DNA of 64,000 nucleotides, taken from positions 186,001 through 250,000 of the forward strand of contig JAMDHS010000012.1 of assembly GCA_029717555.1 (NCBI GenBank), in the 5' to 3' direction. This document shows, in pieces, positions 53,661 through 64,000 of this stretch. Position numbers and translations under genes: made by a program. The notes under the pieces were generated by a model that searched no databases, was not told the DNA's origin, and was given only the letters and a program-made list of their open reading frames with translations. The stretch's first letter is position 1, and every line of letters starts with the position of its first letter. The stretch is from Peribolospora baueri. Taxonomy: Eukaryota; Basidiomycota; Peribolosporomycetes; Peribolosporales; Peribolosporaceae.

Positions 53661-55828
53661 TCACTTGCCGGTCTCGTCCTTGATCTGCCGAGCATCCCAA
53701 AACGAGAAGCGTCAGGTCCGACTACCAACGACACAGTCGGCCTGATTTCTCTCAGACGCAACTCACCTCCGTGCTCGAAAAGCTGAGAATACCCGCCTCG
53801 TCCAATAGCTGGACCTTCTGCTCGGCCTCGTCCACGGACATCTTCCCAAGCACCTTGTTCACTTCCTCCAGCTCCTTGGTTTCCAACGCCTTGCGGAAGT
53901 CTTCGGGGAAGCTCTGGAAGATGTCCCAGCGCTTCTGAAGGAACGCGCGGACTTGCTCCACGTCCATGTTCTCCGCTCCCTCTCCCTCCAGTTGGATCTC
54001 CTCGGGCGGAGGACCGTCGGGGACCTCGAATGAGATCACCGTCGAAGGATCCTCAGCCACCAGCTGGATCTGCTCCGCCCCGGCTCCCGAGCCGGCCTCG
54101 CCTTGCTCAGCGGCGAGGACCTTTGACCGCTCGACGATGCGCTGATAAGTCTGATTCACGTCTTGGAGGAACACTTGCACAGCCTTTCCGTCACCTGCCG
54201 TCATCCTGTACGATCGAACGTAAAGAAAGAAGTACGGGTCAGCTCCAAGCTCTTGCTCGAGACGGTGATGCATGCTCCAACCCGTGACGAGCAGATATTC
54301 GAGAAAGTCGACCCTACTGACCGCTTGAAGAACAAAGACACGCCATCTTTGCCCAATTTCCTGCAATACTGCACCAGAAGCCCCTTCTCCACGCATCCTC
54401 TCGCGAGCTTCTCGTCCCCTCTCATCTGCGCGTTGAACGCTTCTAAAAGGAGAGCGTCCGTGGAGTCTTCGGTAAGGATGCCCTTATGGTCTGCGATGAA
54501 TTTGAGAGCGGGGGTAAAGCTGTCTGGGTCGTTGGGCTTGAAGAAGGGAAGGTGGGCAAAGTCGAGCATGGCTGATGACGCTACCGGGAGTTCGTCATCC
54601 GACTCTTCACCGCTGTCGGCTGACTGTTTCGGCTTTGAAGAACCGTATTGGCATCGAGGCGAACGTGGAGAGGTTTGGCAATCGGGTCAGGAGCGTTGCA
54701 GCAGACGTCCAGGAAACTCCTCAACTACGCAACAAGGACAGGTTGAACTCACCTGTGCACTCGCCCCAGGGTTGAGAGTTTCGATGGAAGTCTCCGTCGT
54801 CTTGGTCTTGCCCTTCACCTTCTTTTTCTCCACCGGCTCCGGCTCCGATTCGATCTTGGTGACGTGCTGTGGGGGGTGATTGAGTGCGAGAACATATTCC
54901 TAAGCAGACAATCCAGCAAGCACTGACAAAAGGGGACAAGTCCAGCAAACCCAAGCAGCTCACGCTTGAATCCCAGCCAACCTTAATGTCCTCGCTGGTG
55001 ATGTGCTTCTTCTGCTCCTCCTCCTCCTCTTTCAACTCCTGCTTGATTGCCGCTTGCCGCTCGGCTAGCTTCGCCTCGTGGTCTTTGAGTCTCTTCACGA
55101 GCTCTCCGCCCAACTTGGCGTCCCCGTCTCCCTCCTTGCCCTTTACCTCCTCGCGAACCTGCAACAGCAATGAGAGCACCATCTCGTCATATGTCGGCTG
55201 GCCGGGCGCGTCCGTGGGCTTGTCCCCAGCTGAACTTCCACCAGCAGCTTTCTTGTCCCTGGACGCCTGCATCTGGTCAACGGTTCGCGAGAAGAAGGAA
55301 GGCCCCTCAGAGTCCGTTTTGGCCGTCAGCTCGGACAGCCGGTCAGCCAGGACGTCGTTCATGGCGATCTCCGTCTGGAGGTTTGCAATCTTTTGCTTGC
55401 GCGCCTCGCGCTTCTCGTGGATATCGCGCTGCTTCCACCTGTAGGATGGCCATTCGTCAACCTCGGTTTTGCAGCCGTCCCGTGAATTTTTGAGTCTGGC
55501 TGGTGTGCGGCGGCCGCTCGCAGACCGGCAACCTGGCACTCACCTGATGAAGCTTTTCTTGTCGACATTGGGATGCACTCTAACGGCAAGACAGAGGTGA
55601 AACGCTTCTATTGAGCGCGGAACATTGGATACTCGCACTGCGCCAACGCTCTTCCAGGAGAACTCACTCGACGTCCGAGTCGTCAGACAGCTTGTGAGGG
55701 GAGGAAGAGCGTCAATGCACCACCGGCCGAGATGAATGTCAGCTTGACCTTGCTATGCCAGACGAATGCAGGCGTCTTGTCTAGCTCACCTCGAGGGCGT
55801 CCCACTTGGAGTAGTTGAGCCTGGACAT
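53661..55828 (-). CDS. CDC37: Hsp90 co-chaperone CDC37
   Basis: Kinase-specific Hsp90 co-chaperone. Eight exons: 55790-55828, 55668-55690, 55544-55579, 54964-55438, 54753-54866, 54322-54623, 53767-54205 and 53661-53684, giving 483 residues. The three N-terminal exons are 39, 23 and 36 bp and together encode MSRLNYSKWDALE, then LSDDSDVE and VHPNVDKKSFIR, a near-perfect Cdc37 N-terminus that includes the CK2-type DDSD site. Then WKQRDIHEKREARKQKI, a charged coiled-coil, KKHITSEDIKVGWDSS, HVTKIESEPEPVEKKK, the Hsp90-binding part VQYCRKLGKDGVSLFFKR|MTAGDGK, DVNQTYQRI, and EEVNKVLGKMSVDEAEQ near the C-terminus. Introns run from about 55 to 170 bp. Tail-to-tail with the dienoyl-CoA reductase (264 bp apart) and head-to-head with an unknown gene (195 bp). 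Confidence 0.96.
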
Positions 55829-56023
55829 GGCGAAGTAAGGGTGTGACAGTGCTGAGAATACTTTCTTGGGAATCTGGAGACGAACAGGTTGTGCGAATCT
55901 TGGGGGGGTGATCGGACGGCGGCGTTTTCCATCGCGCCGCGCCTCGAACCTTCGATCATCACTACCACCACCAATTTCGGAGCGGGCATCCTTCAACGTA
56001 GTGTCAACGACGCTTCGCCTGCG
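55829..56023. promoter_or_regulatory. Compact divergent promoter, CDC37 / unknown gene
   Basis: Only 195 bp separate the CDC37 ATG (minus) from the plus-strand ATG at 56024, so the two genes must share promoter and leader sequences. No TATA box seen. Confidence 0.55.
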
Positions 56024-57968
56024 ATGTCCTCCTCCAAACGCCCCCTTAAGCGATTTCGGAGGCGTTCTTCGAAATGCTGGAAGTCGCCATTCGTGCGGTC
56101 GGCCAGAAGGGACGTGGACCAGATCCCCCACGCAAGGTTGCTGTTTTTCCTAATCGGAATCGGGCTTTATTGCTTTCCTAAGGGCTCACTGAAGACTACC
56201 TCTAGACCTGGTTATTACTCACTTTCTCGCTTCTCCCCAGGATATCAGACTCTATTGACACGGATGACACCACGGTACATGCTTCCGACGATTTCAAACC
56301 AGGTAGCCATCCCTGAACCGGTGCGACTGATGACATTCTCGAGGCTCTGATATGTTTTTATCGGTGCTGGTTTCCCATTTTTCTTGAAGGCTACAGAAGT
56401 CAAGGACGAAAGCGCAGGGATCGCTCCACGTTTCCTTCACTCACACCCGCCTCGGTCGGCAAAGCCCAGCTGGCGTCCAGCAGCGGGCTACTATCGCGGC
56501 GTCGTGTAGGTGGCAGCAATTTTGCGATTAACGAGCTAATTAGCAATTTGCACGACTCCACAGGTTTGGCCCCGGGGAAGATCAGAATGACAATTCGGAG
56601 ATACAGCCATGGCAAGGGCAAGTCGACGTGGAGCACCGACACGTGCGACGAGACCGCCACGTTCATGGATGACGAGGCGGAGGAAGAAATGCGCATACAG
56701 GCTTCTGACTTGGATGAGCTGAGTGGATATCCGAGTGGGAGCATGGACTCGGCTCTGCTTGTTCCGAGCCGGCGCATACATCCTCAAAGTGAAGGTTATG
56801 AGCTCCGAACCATGCCAAAGGTTGCTAGAGTGAGTCTTCCCGACACGCTCAAGGAACGGAAACGCTTTAATTCATGATGACGATCACCATCTCAACTCCT
56901 TCAGAAGAGGAGCCCTCCACCAGCCTGGCTGGCGTCGATTCTATCCTCTGCCACTGCGAGCGACTGGACGAAGTCGAAATCGTCCCATCATAATCATCTA
57001 AGCGAGGTTGGCAGGACGAGCGTCAGAAGTACTCGTGATAGGTTAGACGAAGACATCGACGGGGTCTTCGCATATAGCGTCCCTCCAACTTCAACTACAG
57101 CCGATCCCATTTCGGCTGTTGTCGGCCAACTGTCTGCAGACGTCTTAAGCGGTATCTACGCTCCTCTCGCCATCCCTTTCGGGATGGAACGGCCCAACTT
57201 CCGCCCGGACGTCTTCGCGGTCGATGGAGATGTTACGACGTTCTCTTCGCCTCCTTCCGAGACTAGTGGGAGACTTTCCCGGCTGATGTCAAGCGACCTC
57301 TTCGCGAGTCGTCCCGACATATGGACCTTTCCAACTGCACATTTGGAGATTTGGCCGTCGTCAGCCGCCCGGTCGGACGGGGGTCAGATGGAGAGCGTTG
57401 TCGGAGACGCATGCGATTTTGGGGGTCTCGGGTCTTCCATTTACCAGACGAGCGCGGACTGCCGCGAGACGTGGGAGGCCGACTTTTGGAAGACGTCGAG
57501 ACAAGTGCCTAGAAAGCATCAACTTATCTTCGAGGTACATGACCTTTCATTGGGCTCACTCTTAACCTTTTGGAAAAATGGATCTACTGAAAGATCTCGT
57601 TCGAGTTGCTGCGCCGATCATCGCAGACGTTCCCTCGCACCAACATCTACGACGGTCAACTCCAATATCCGTTGGAAGACATCGGCGCCGCTCCGACGCG
57701 CGAGACGAGCCCTAGCGAGCAGTTCAGATGGAAGGATAAACACGACTTGTCAGAGGCATGGAAGAGCGCGCTCGAAAATAAGACCTTGGCAGGTTCCGAT
57801 GCAACTGGGGAAATGTCGACTGCACTGGGCTTCGCTAATGGGTTTTTCAACTTCCCGAGCACTCCGAAGAAGCACACGGACGCCAACGTCGGCGCTGACT
57901 TGGACTTTGTCATCTGGGACGACGAATGGGCTAACGCGGGAGACGAGTCGGCGCGCTGGCCAAGCTAA
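56024..57968 (+). CDS. Unknown nuclear-type protein
   Basis: Five proposed exons, 56024-56136, 56241-56302, 56405-56829, 56905-57534 and 57594-57968, join in frame to 534 residues. Exons 3-5 are well supported (donors GTGAGT and GTACAT). The first donor (GTTGCT) and the exon 3 acceptor (CAAG) are weak, so the N-terminus is tentative. It starts MSSSKRPLKRFRRRSS, a strong basic nuclear-localisation type stretch, then acidic/Ser (ISDSIDTDDTTVHASDD), a second basic patch (GRKRRDRS), a mixed region and a C-terminal segment with SEQFRWKDKHDLSEAWKSA and TALGFANGFFNFPSTPKK. No family recognised. It shares a promoter with CDC37. Confidence 0.65.
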
Positions 57969-58079
57969 GCGTGTAACCGGAATGTACGATGCGACGCATC
58001 GAGGATTTTGTCATGCCTACTAGCACCAACTCCGTATCGTACACGGGCATCAATGACGTCTCCGCAATTCGAGTCGTAC

Positions 58080-60075
58080 TTAAATGACATTCTTGTCCAT
58101 CGCCACACGAGCATCCGCGCCCAAACTGCCCGGTAAGACTGCCCTCGCAGCCTCTCCATACCTAATCTCCTGTCCGAGGCCCTGTTCGTCGACGCCGGCC
58201 AGCGCATTCGGCAACGGCTGGCTTGGGAGGTCCTCGTCCTCGTCCTCGTCCTCGTCCGCATGAATCGGTTGTCCTCGTATCGCCCCACTCGGCGTCTTCC
58301 CGTCCGCCTCTGCCGCCGTCCCTTTCTTATCCGGTGCGGCGAGCCAAGCGCCGAGCTCGTCGTCCTTCCTCCTGCTGGCCTCGATCTTCTTCCTCCTCTT
58401 CTCCGCATTACGCGTCTCCTCTTCATACCGCCTCTTGCGCCACAGTCGACTACCCGGCACCTTCTCCGGGTTTCGACATTGGCGTAGTCGTTTATCGATC
58501 GCCTTCACCATTTCCATGTTCGCCTGTGCGCGGCTAGCCGGAGGCGCGGTCGGCGTCGCGGTCCCAGAGGAAGGCGTGGACGTCCGTGGCGTCGGTGCGT
58601 ACGTGTCTCGCGCAACCGTGATGAGCGCCTCTATGTCGTCCATAACCCGATGTAACTCCGCCTTCTCGAGTCCCAGAGGCGGACCAGCAGGTTGGGCGCT
58701 CGCGTCCGCGTCCGAAGCTGGCGGTGGCGGCTTCGTGACGCCTCGGCGAGTCGTGTTGCGTGCGGCCGCCTGGGCCGCCGCTCGTGTGGCAGCCTCCTTG
58801 ACTCTTTCTCGCTCTTTGTCCTGCGCTTTGCTGCCGAGGCCCGCTTTATGGTCGAGCCATCGATCGATAACGTCCCTTCCGCTGAGCGTTTCTCCGGTAG
58901 CATTCGGAACTTGGGCCATTCGCCAGCACGTGAGGGCGATCTGGGGCGGTGTGAAAATGAGCTCCGCGTCCGTCAGTCGGGAGAGGGAGACGTTTCTGCG
59001 AGCGGAGGTGTACAGAGAGTGGAGCTGAGTGATGGATACGGGTGGCTCAATGGTCTGAGGCCCCCCAAAAAATGAGAGGTCCATGAGCGTCTGACTGGGG
59101 CATCGGTCTACCAAAGATGGCCGCTTGCCAAGTCCAGTTGTGGCCGTCGTCTCCATCGCATAAAACGGTCTTCAAAGCGTCCGCGCTCACCTGCGAGTCG
59201 AGCCAGATGCCGTGCGCGGCTCGATGGGCGCTGTGCGTCTGAAAGTCGAATCGAAGGCTCTGTCCTACGAGAAACTCCATGTCAAGGATCTCAGACTCGG
59301 TGACAGGGTTGCCAAGTGACTGGACGAACCGCTGGACGGGGACGAGACAGTCTGTCGTCTTTGCGGCCAGGAAGAGGCAAGTGAGCCTGGATAAATGGAT
59401 GAGAAGGGAGGGAGAGTGTACGGATGAGACGACTCTGTTCATGGTCGAGACAGCGACGCGCGTCCGGGAAGACTCACATGGCCACCTTGGGGTGCCAATC
59501 CATACACGTATTCTTCAAATAAAATCTCTTGATGTACGTCATCGCCGTCGCCTCGACGAGCTCTGGCAGCTGCAGTCGCTTGCAGAGGCTGTTGACCTTG
59601 GTGAGGTAGAACGTCACGAGGGCCTGTTCTTCGCCCGGAGAGAGGTAGTCTGTCGGCGCAGGCGGATGAGGCGGGGCGGAGGACTGTGGTTTGCCGGACG
59701 CGGAACCTTCATCGGGGGGGCCTTGAGAGCCCAGCTCGAAGGGGGGTGGTGAGGGGGTCTGTGACAAAAGGGATGTGGATACATACACGCCACGAACGGA
59801 CGACGTCGGTCTCCCGCAAGACCCTCACCCACCTCCATCGAGCAAGACGAGAGGAGACGCACCCTCAACTCTTCCTCCCACCCTCTCTTGATCGCCTCGA
59901 TGGCCTTGGAATTGAGTCCCTTCCTAAGATCCTCCAGCCCGCTTGGGGTGAACCGCCATCGCAAGTATTGAGAGGACGTCTCGTAAAGAGGTTTTCGGGG
60001 AGCGATGGGTGGAGAGGCGAGGCTCGGTGGATGTTGGGGTGCGGGTGAAAGGGAGGGAGAAGCAGACGGGGCCAT
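58080..60075 (-). CDS. CCL1: Cyclin H homologue (TFIIH / CAK subunit)
   Basis: Cyclin H type cyclin, partner of Cdk7/Kin28 in the CDK-activating kinase of TFIIH. Exons 59863-60075, 59478-59758, 59191-59386 and about 58080-59024 give about 544 residues. Motifs: the cyclin-H N-terminal signature LYETSSQYLRWRFTPSGLED, EEQALVTFYLTKVNSLCKRL, ATAMTYIKRFYLKNTCMDWH, the cyclin-box helix M|LTCLFLAAKTTD created by splicing, ILDMEFLVGQSLRFDF, and in the second fold SLSRLTDAELIFTPPQIAL. The last intron's acceptor (CACTCAG, exon starting at 59024) is chosen because the frame before it does not match the family; an upstream acceptor is possible. The C-terminal ~200 residues (Lys/Arg/Ala-rich, with ADEDEDEDEDL) extend beyond the usual length. 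Confidence 0.85.
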
Positions 60076-60583
60076 GGCTGTGAGCGATACAGACGGCCAC
60101 GCCCGAGCTTTCCACGCGTCGACGTTTGGAAAGAGCGAAGAAAGCGGAAGGCGCAAGAGATGCGCGAATGGTTGGAGAGCGGACGACGACCTGGTGGTGA
60201 TCGAGATCGGACGGAACGACTTGCGAAGAATGCACGGACCGCGTTTCTTAACCCTACGACACAGCACGTCGGTACAGCGAAGGATGGACGTGATATTTTC
60301 GTTGACATCATTTAAGTATTCACATACTCGCACGAGAACGGGCGAGGGTAGGGCGGGGAGATACGTGGTCTAAGTGAATGAAAGGGAAGCGAGTAGAGAC
60401 GCGGAAGTGACCGGCTAGCAAGGGGAGGGAGGGATGAGTTAGTGACGGAAGTAGAGGACCTATACCCGATTTGCAGGGTCGAACAAAAGATAAGGCGTAA
60501 AGGCCCACAGCGTGGCCGTGACAGCCCGAGAGGTAAAAGAGAGGCTCTGGAAGGAAAGGGGGGGACGACATGAGGTTCGCCCT
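60076..60583. promoter_or_regulatory. CCL1 upstream region / NAP1 3' side
   Basis: About 510 bp upstream of CCL1 and downstream of the NAP1 stop. No supported gene. Confidence 0.4.
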
Positions 60584-62569
60584 TTACTGGTTTTGACACT
60601 CTTGCGGCTGGCTGCCGACCTGGCTACCCTGCGAAGCGGCCAGAGCGCCACGTCGCCTGCTACCCTCATCGTCCGTGTCCTGAACGACAGTGAGAAAGCG
60701 GAGGGAGGAAACGACGTTCACAAAGTCAGAACACAACAGGTGAGCGAGCGGCGTGGCACGTGGCGTCGCAGGAGGTATAGTCACCAGAGTCAAGAACATC
60801 AGTCGCTAACCTCATCGTCTTCGTCGTCGTCTTCGAAGTCCTCGTCGTCATCGTCGAGATCGCCAATATCCTCGTACTGCAACGCCTTGCCGGTGAAGAA
60901 GTCGACGGCACGCGGAATAACCTGTGGCCAGCAGAATGAAGAGGAGAAACATGCGTCAGCGCAAAACCGACGGAGCCGAGGCCGAGGCGGAGTGGTGTCA
61001 AAGACGATGACGACAAAGAGAAAATGGAATACACACCCGGTCCTTCAAGTCCTCGCCGATCTGATAGTCAAGCTCGAGCCTGTCGTCGAGCTCGTCGAGA
61101 TCATCCTCGTCCTCGTCCTCCTCATCATCGTCCTTCGACGGCGGTTTGGGAGGGTTGAAAAAGTTGAAGAACGAGTCCACGGGCACCGTGCGCTTGACGG
61201 TCCGCGTCTGGTTGGTGTCTGAAGAAGGAAAGCGACAGGTACAGAAGTAAGAACCGCTATATCAAGTGCACACGTTTCGATCACACAGCCGCTAGAGGCT
61301 CGTGATGAAAAACTCACTCTTGTTTCTCTGCTTCTTCGTCTCAGTCTTATGAGTAAGGTCCTTGTCTTCCTTCCAGTCAATCTTGCAGCCTTCAGCGTGG
61401 TCATAGACGAGGTCTCCCGCGTATCCAACCTCGTCCTGATAGTAGTAGGTCTTGGTGAGCATTTTGTTCGAGAAGAACTCGTTCTTCTCATCATCGAACT
61501 CGAACTCGAGGTTGAAGCCCGCCTGGCCCTCGGGGAGGTAGGACATGCGGACGTCGATGAGGTGCTTGAGCGCCTCCTCGTCCCGATCGGTGATCAATTC
61601 GGAAAGACCGACGTGGTTCTTGAGCGCGGTGAGCCAGAACTCGGGAATACCAGGGGCCGGCGGGGGATCCGCGGCGGAGCTGACCGAGCCGACGACGACG
61701 GGCTGCTTGTTGCCCTCCTCATCCTCGTCGACATCGTCCGACGCCTCGCCCGCCTTGATCTCCTCCTCCGTCGGCTCCGTCTTGCCCTGGACGATTTCGG
61801 CACGACGCTCGTACAACGGCTTGTACTTCTCTGCATACTTCTTCTCGAGCTCAAGGATTTCCTTTTGGAACTCGGCCTCGATCTTGGAGTGTTCGACTTG
61901 GACGCCCTTCAGGCCCTCCACGCGTCGCCTGATAGGCGTTGGCAAGGACTCGATGTAGCCGGACGAGCGACCCACGAGGTTGCCGAGTTTTCCGTGGATC
62001 ATGCTGACGAGGGCAGGGTTCTGGGCGAGAATGGAGCTCATGCCTGCGAGAAGCAGACCGCCGGGGAAGGGCAAGTCAGTACACCTGGCTTCCTTCAAAG
62101 GGACCGAGAGCGCAGCCCGGAAGACGCTCACCCTCATTGCCCGCACCCGCCTCTTCGCCCTCCTCAATCGTGCCAACGGTAGGCCTCGAAAGCGCTTCCC
62201 GAGTAATGGGAGCGTTGGAGAGAGGGGTGTTTTGCGGCGTAGGTGCCGTAAGAGAGTCGAGGTTCTTGTTCCTGGACGGGCAAGGAAGCACAAAGGCGAA
62301 AGAAGGCGCCGGTCCAAGTGGCAATGAGATGGGATGGCGACGAAAAACACGGTCAGGATGGGCATGAAGAGCGAGTAAAGGAAGAGAACGTCAAACGCGG
62401 TTGTGAGGGAGGCATTCCCGAGTAGAGCAGGAAAAAAAGAAGAAAAAAACGCGGTCGGGCTCTGACAGACACTAGGCGCGGTCGATGTGTCTCGTTCGCT
62501 TGTGTGCTAGAACGTCAGAGAGAAGAGAAGAGGGCAAAGGACTCACTTGATATCGATGTTCTCGGACAT
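60584..62569 (-). CDS. NAP1: Nucleosome assembly protein NAP1
   Basis: Histone H2A/H2B chaperone acting in nucleus and cytosol. Six exons: 62547-62569, 62132-62271, 61318-62043, 61037-61218, 60811-60921 and 60584-60679, giving 425 residues, the usual length. It starts [15 protein letters not shown]. Dimerisation helix: [36 protein letters not shown]. Core: [77 protein letters not shown]. Then [17 protein letters not shown], an acidic segment ([17 protein letters not shown]), [16 protein letters not shown], a second acidic stretch, and the typical end SQPQECQNQ. The fifth intron uses a GTTAGC donor. Head-to-head with a Rho GTPase. Confidence 0.95.
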
Positions 62570-63470
62570 GATGGACGGAGGGGATGAAGGTAAGGCGAGT
62601 GGAGGGGATGGAGGGATGTGGCGACGGCCGAGGAGGTCGAGGAGGGATGGGAGGAATGGAAGGGGGCGACCGCCGGCGAAGAGGTTGCCGCAGAATTTTG
62701 GTGGGGCGGCGTCCCAGACGAGGCACGGCTCAGGCGCGAGTGAGGCGGGCACGTGACATTTACAAAGCTTCTATTCTTTCGTTACACGTCTGGTGACCCG
62801 GAAACAAGGGAGGTCGCAGGCGAACCGTATGTAGGGAGGGAAGGAGGGACGTTGGGTACCGGCGAGAAGGACAATGACTCTGGACAGACTGCGCCTTGCC
62901 GTCATTGGGGACAACAGGGTGGCCCGAAGGATCCAACAAAGAAAGGTTCAATCGATTCCGGCCGGCTTGTAATAAGATTCTATATACCGTTCACTCCGTC
63001 GAGTGAGACACCCGTCCCTTTCCGCGTCAAGCCAGCCGACAAGGGCGCTTGTGGCTCCGTACAGTAGCGAACAAGTTCGTTTCGTCCTCCAGTCGCCTCA
63101 CAAGGACCTTCGATCCGCATACACAGACGGACGCCGCTCCCTCCGATGGTGGTCAATGTCTGAGGTAGGGCAATCAGCCCAGTGGCGATGGAGAGAGGGG
63201 GTTGCTGCGGCGATTGGTCGGCGCATGTAACGCGTCGCGGCGGAACACGCGCTGTCGAAGAAGGCGACTGACAGTCACCGACTGGACGCACTCGAGCCAT
63301 CCCCAGATTTCTATCACCTCTTTCGTTTTCCCCCCTTCCGTCTTCAACGCTCCCAGCAGGCGGCAAGGAGAGACCAAGAAGGCCCCCGACCTGCTCGCGG
63401 AGGAAGGAGATTGAACCGACCGATCGACCGCCCCTCTGACTCGGCCGTGTTGTCCTGACTCGTGTTGGAG
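62570..63470. promoter_or_regulatory. Divergent region, NAP1 / Rho GTPase
   Basis: About 900 bp between the NAP1 ATG and the Rho ATG. A 260-residue frame on the minus strand (62980-63762) crosses the Rho exon and lacks domain features. No other element recognised. Confidence 0.4.
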
Positions 63471-63861
63471 ATGGTCGTGAGTACGAGCGAGCGAGTGTGA
63501 ATGGAGGGACAGGGGGTGGGGCAGGCGGGCAGACGATGGTGTTTATGGATCTGACGGAGACGTCGCGGTTTGGCTCACCGATGGTCCTCGGTCTCGGCCG
63601 CCTCTTCTCTCGTCCACTCGTGCTGCCTTTCTTTTCCCTGCTTCCGTCCCATTTCCGCAGCGCTCCCGCTCGCACTCTTATGATGCGTATTCGACCGCTC
63701 AGACACAAGCCTCGGTGCGCTCCTCGTACGGCGATTATTCGGGCAACGGTGCGGCGATACAAAGGCGACCGGATGTGAAGCGCAAGCTTGTGGTGGTCGG
63801 GGACGGAGGGTGCGGAAAAACTTGTCTGCTGATCGTGTATAGCGAGAATCGATTTCCTGAG
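63471..63861 (+). CDS. Rho-family GTPase, 5' part (runs off the window)
   Basis: The start of a Rho-type small GTPase, a membrane-bound switch for actin and cell-wall control. Exon 1 is ATGGTC (63471-63476) before a GTGAGT donor; exon 2 is 63661-63861 after a CCGCAG acceptor; the next donor is GTGAGT at 63862, and the remaining exons lie beyond base 64000. Residues 1-39 form a Ser/Tyr/Gln-rich extension. Then [20 protein letters not shown] gives the P-loop at residues 49-56, followed by [12 protein letters not shown] just before switch I. GDGGCGKT (Gly instead of the commoner Ala) and the extension recall Rho4-type proteins, but the class cannot be settled from this fragment. The two-codon first exon is plausible, not proven. 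Confidence 0.82.
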
Positions 63862-64000
63862 GTGAGTTTGTCAGCGCCCGGCGAGCAAACCGGGAGGGCG
63901 TGAGCCGTTTGGGAATCGGCCGAGGAGCGTCGCATGACGTTGTTGGTGACTTGCCTCTCTTGTCACGAGGAAACTCGTCTGGCGGCAACGCACAGGGACG

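Noticed and set aside
62980-63762. A 260-residue minus-strand frame
   Set aside because: It overlaps the Rho exon with its intact P-loop on the other strand; composition is Arg/Pro-rich without features.
1-64000. Transposons, virus-like elements, CRISPR arrays or toxin genes
   Set aside because: No reverse transcriptase, transposase, integrase, capsid-type or terminal-repeat pattern was recognised; only microsatellites and one poly(A) tract.

Overview
The window is nuclear DNA from a GC-rich fungus, most likely a basidiomycete. Supporting signs are many short phase-consistent introns (about 50-150 bp, GTRNGT...YAG), a fungus-type elongation factor 3, an Flc/TRP-like membrane protein, a Sat4/Hal-type kinase, a BCS1, and large low-complexity extensions on otherwise conserved proteins. 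Micro-exons (17, 23, 27, 36 and 39 bp) suggest an intron-rich lineage such as Pucciniomycotina, but that placement is inference. I see no rRNA, tRNA, CRISPR array, intact transposon or virus-like element.

Layout, left to right: the 3' part of an unknown acidic protein gene enters from the left edge; a divergent beta-tubulin (-); a LysM-domain protein (-); a poorly resolved pair of small ORFs including a membrane protein (+); the mitochondrial AAA chaperone BCS1 (-), head-to-head with a 1,555-residue disordered protein (+); a many-exon PARP/E2 ubiquitin-conjugating fusion (-); translation elongation factor 3 (-); a 2.6 kb EF3 upstream region; an Flc-like TRP membrane protein (-), head-to-head with ribosomal protein eL39 (+); a Sat4/Hal4-like kinase (-); a repeat-rich 2.5 kb gap; the autophagy protease ATG4 (-); a leukotriene-A4-hydrolase-type aminopeptidase (-), head-to-head with peroxisomal 2,4-dienoyl-CoA reductase (+); CDC37 (-), head-to-head with an unknown nuclear-type protein (+); cyclin H/CCL1 (-); the histone chaperone NAP1 (-), head-to-head with a Rho GTPase (+) that runs off the right edge.

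This is mostly a housekeeping region with no operon-like functional cluster; several gene pairs share short divergent promoters (196 bp for CDC37 and its neighbour, 372 bp for BCS1 and its neighbour). The items most worth following are: the protein joining an ADP-ribosyltransferase domain to a UBE2Q-like E2 domain with its catalytic cysteine; the beta-tubulin whose positions 6, 167 and 198, all in the benzimidazole pocket, differ from the fungal norm; the aminopeptidase gene with a weak upstream ATG encoding a mitochondrial-type leader and a strong downstream ATG; and the kinase domain interrupted by about 215 low-complexity residues. Exon boundaries were worked out by hand from splice signals, reading frame and family alignment. 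They are firm for tubulin, BCS1, EF3, Flc, eL39, ATG4 (except the last acceptor), the aminopeptidase, the reductase, CDC37 and NAP1, and provisional elsewhere.
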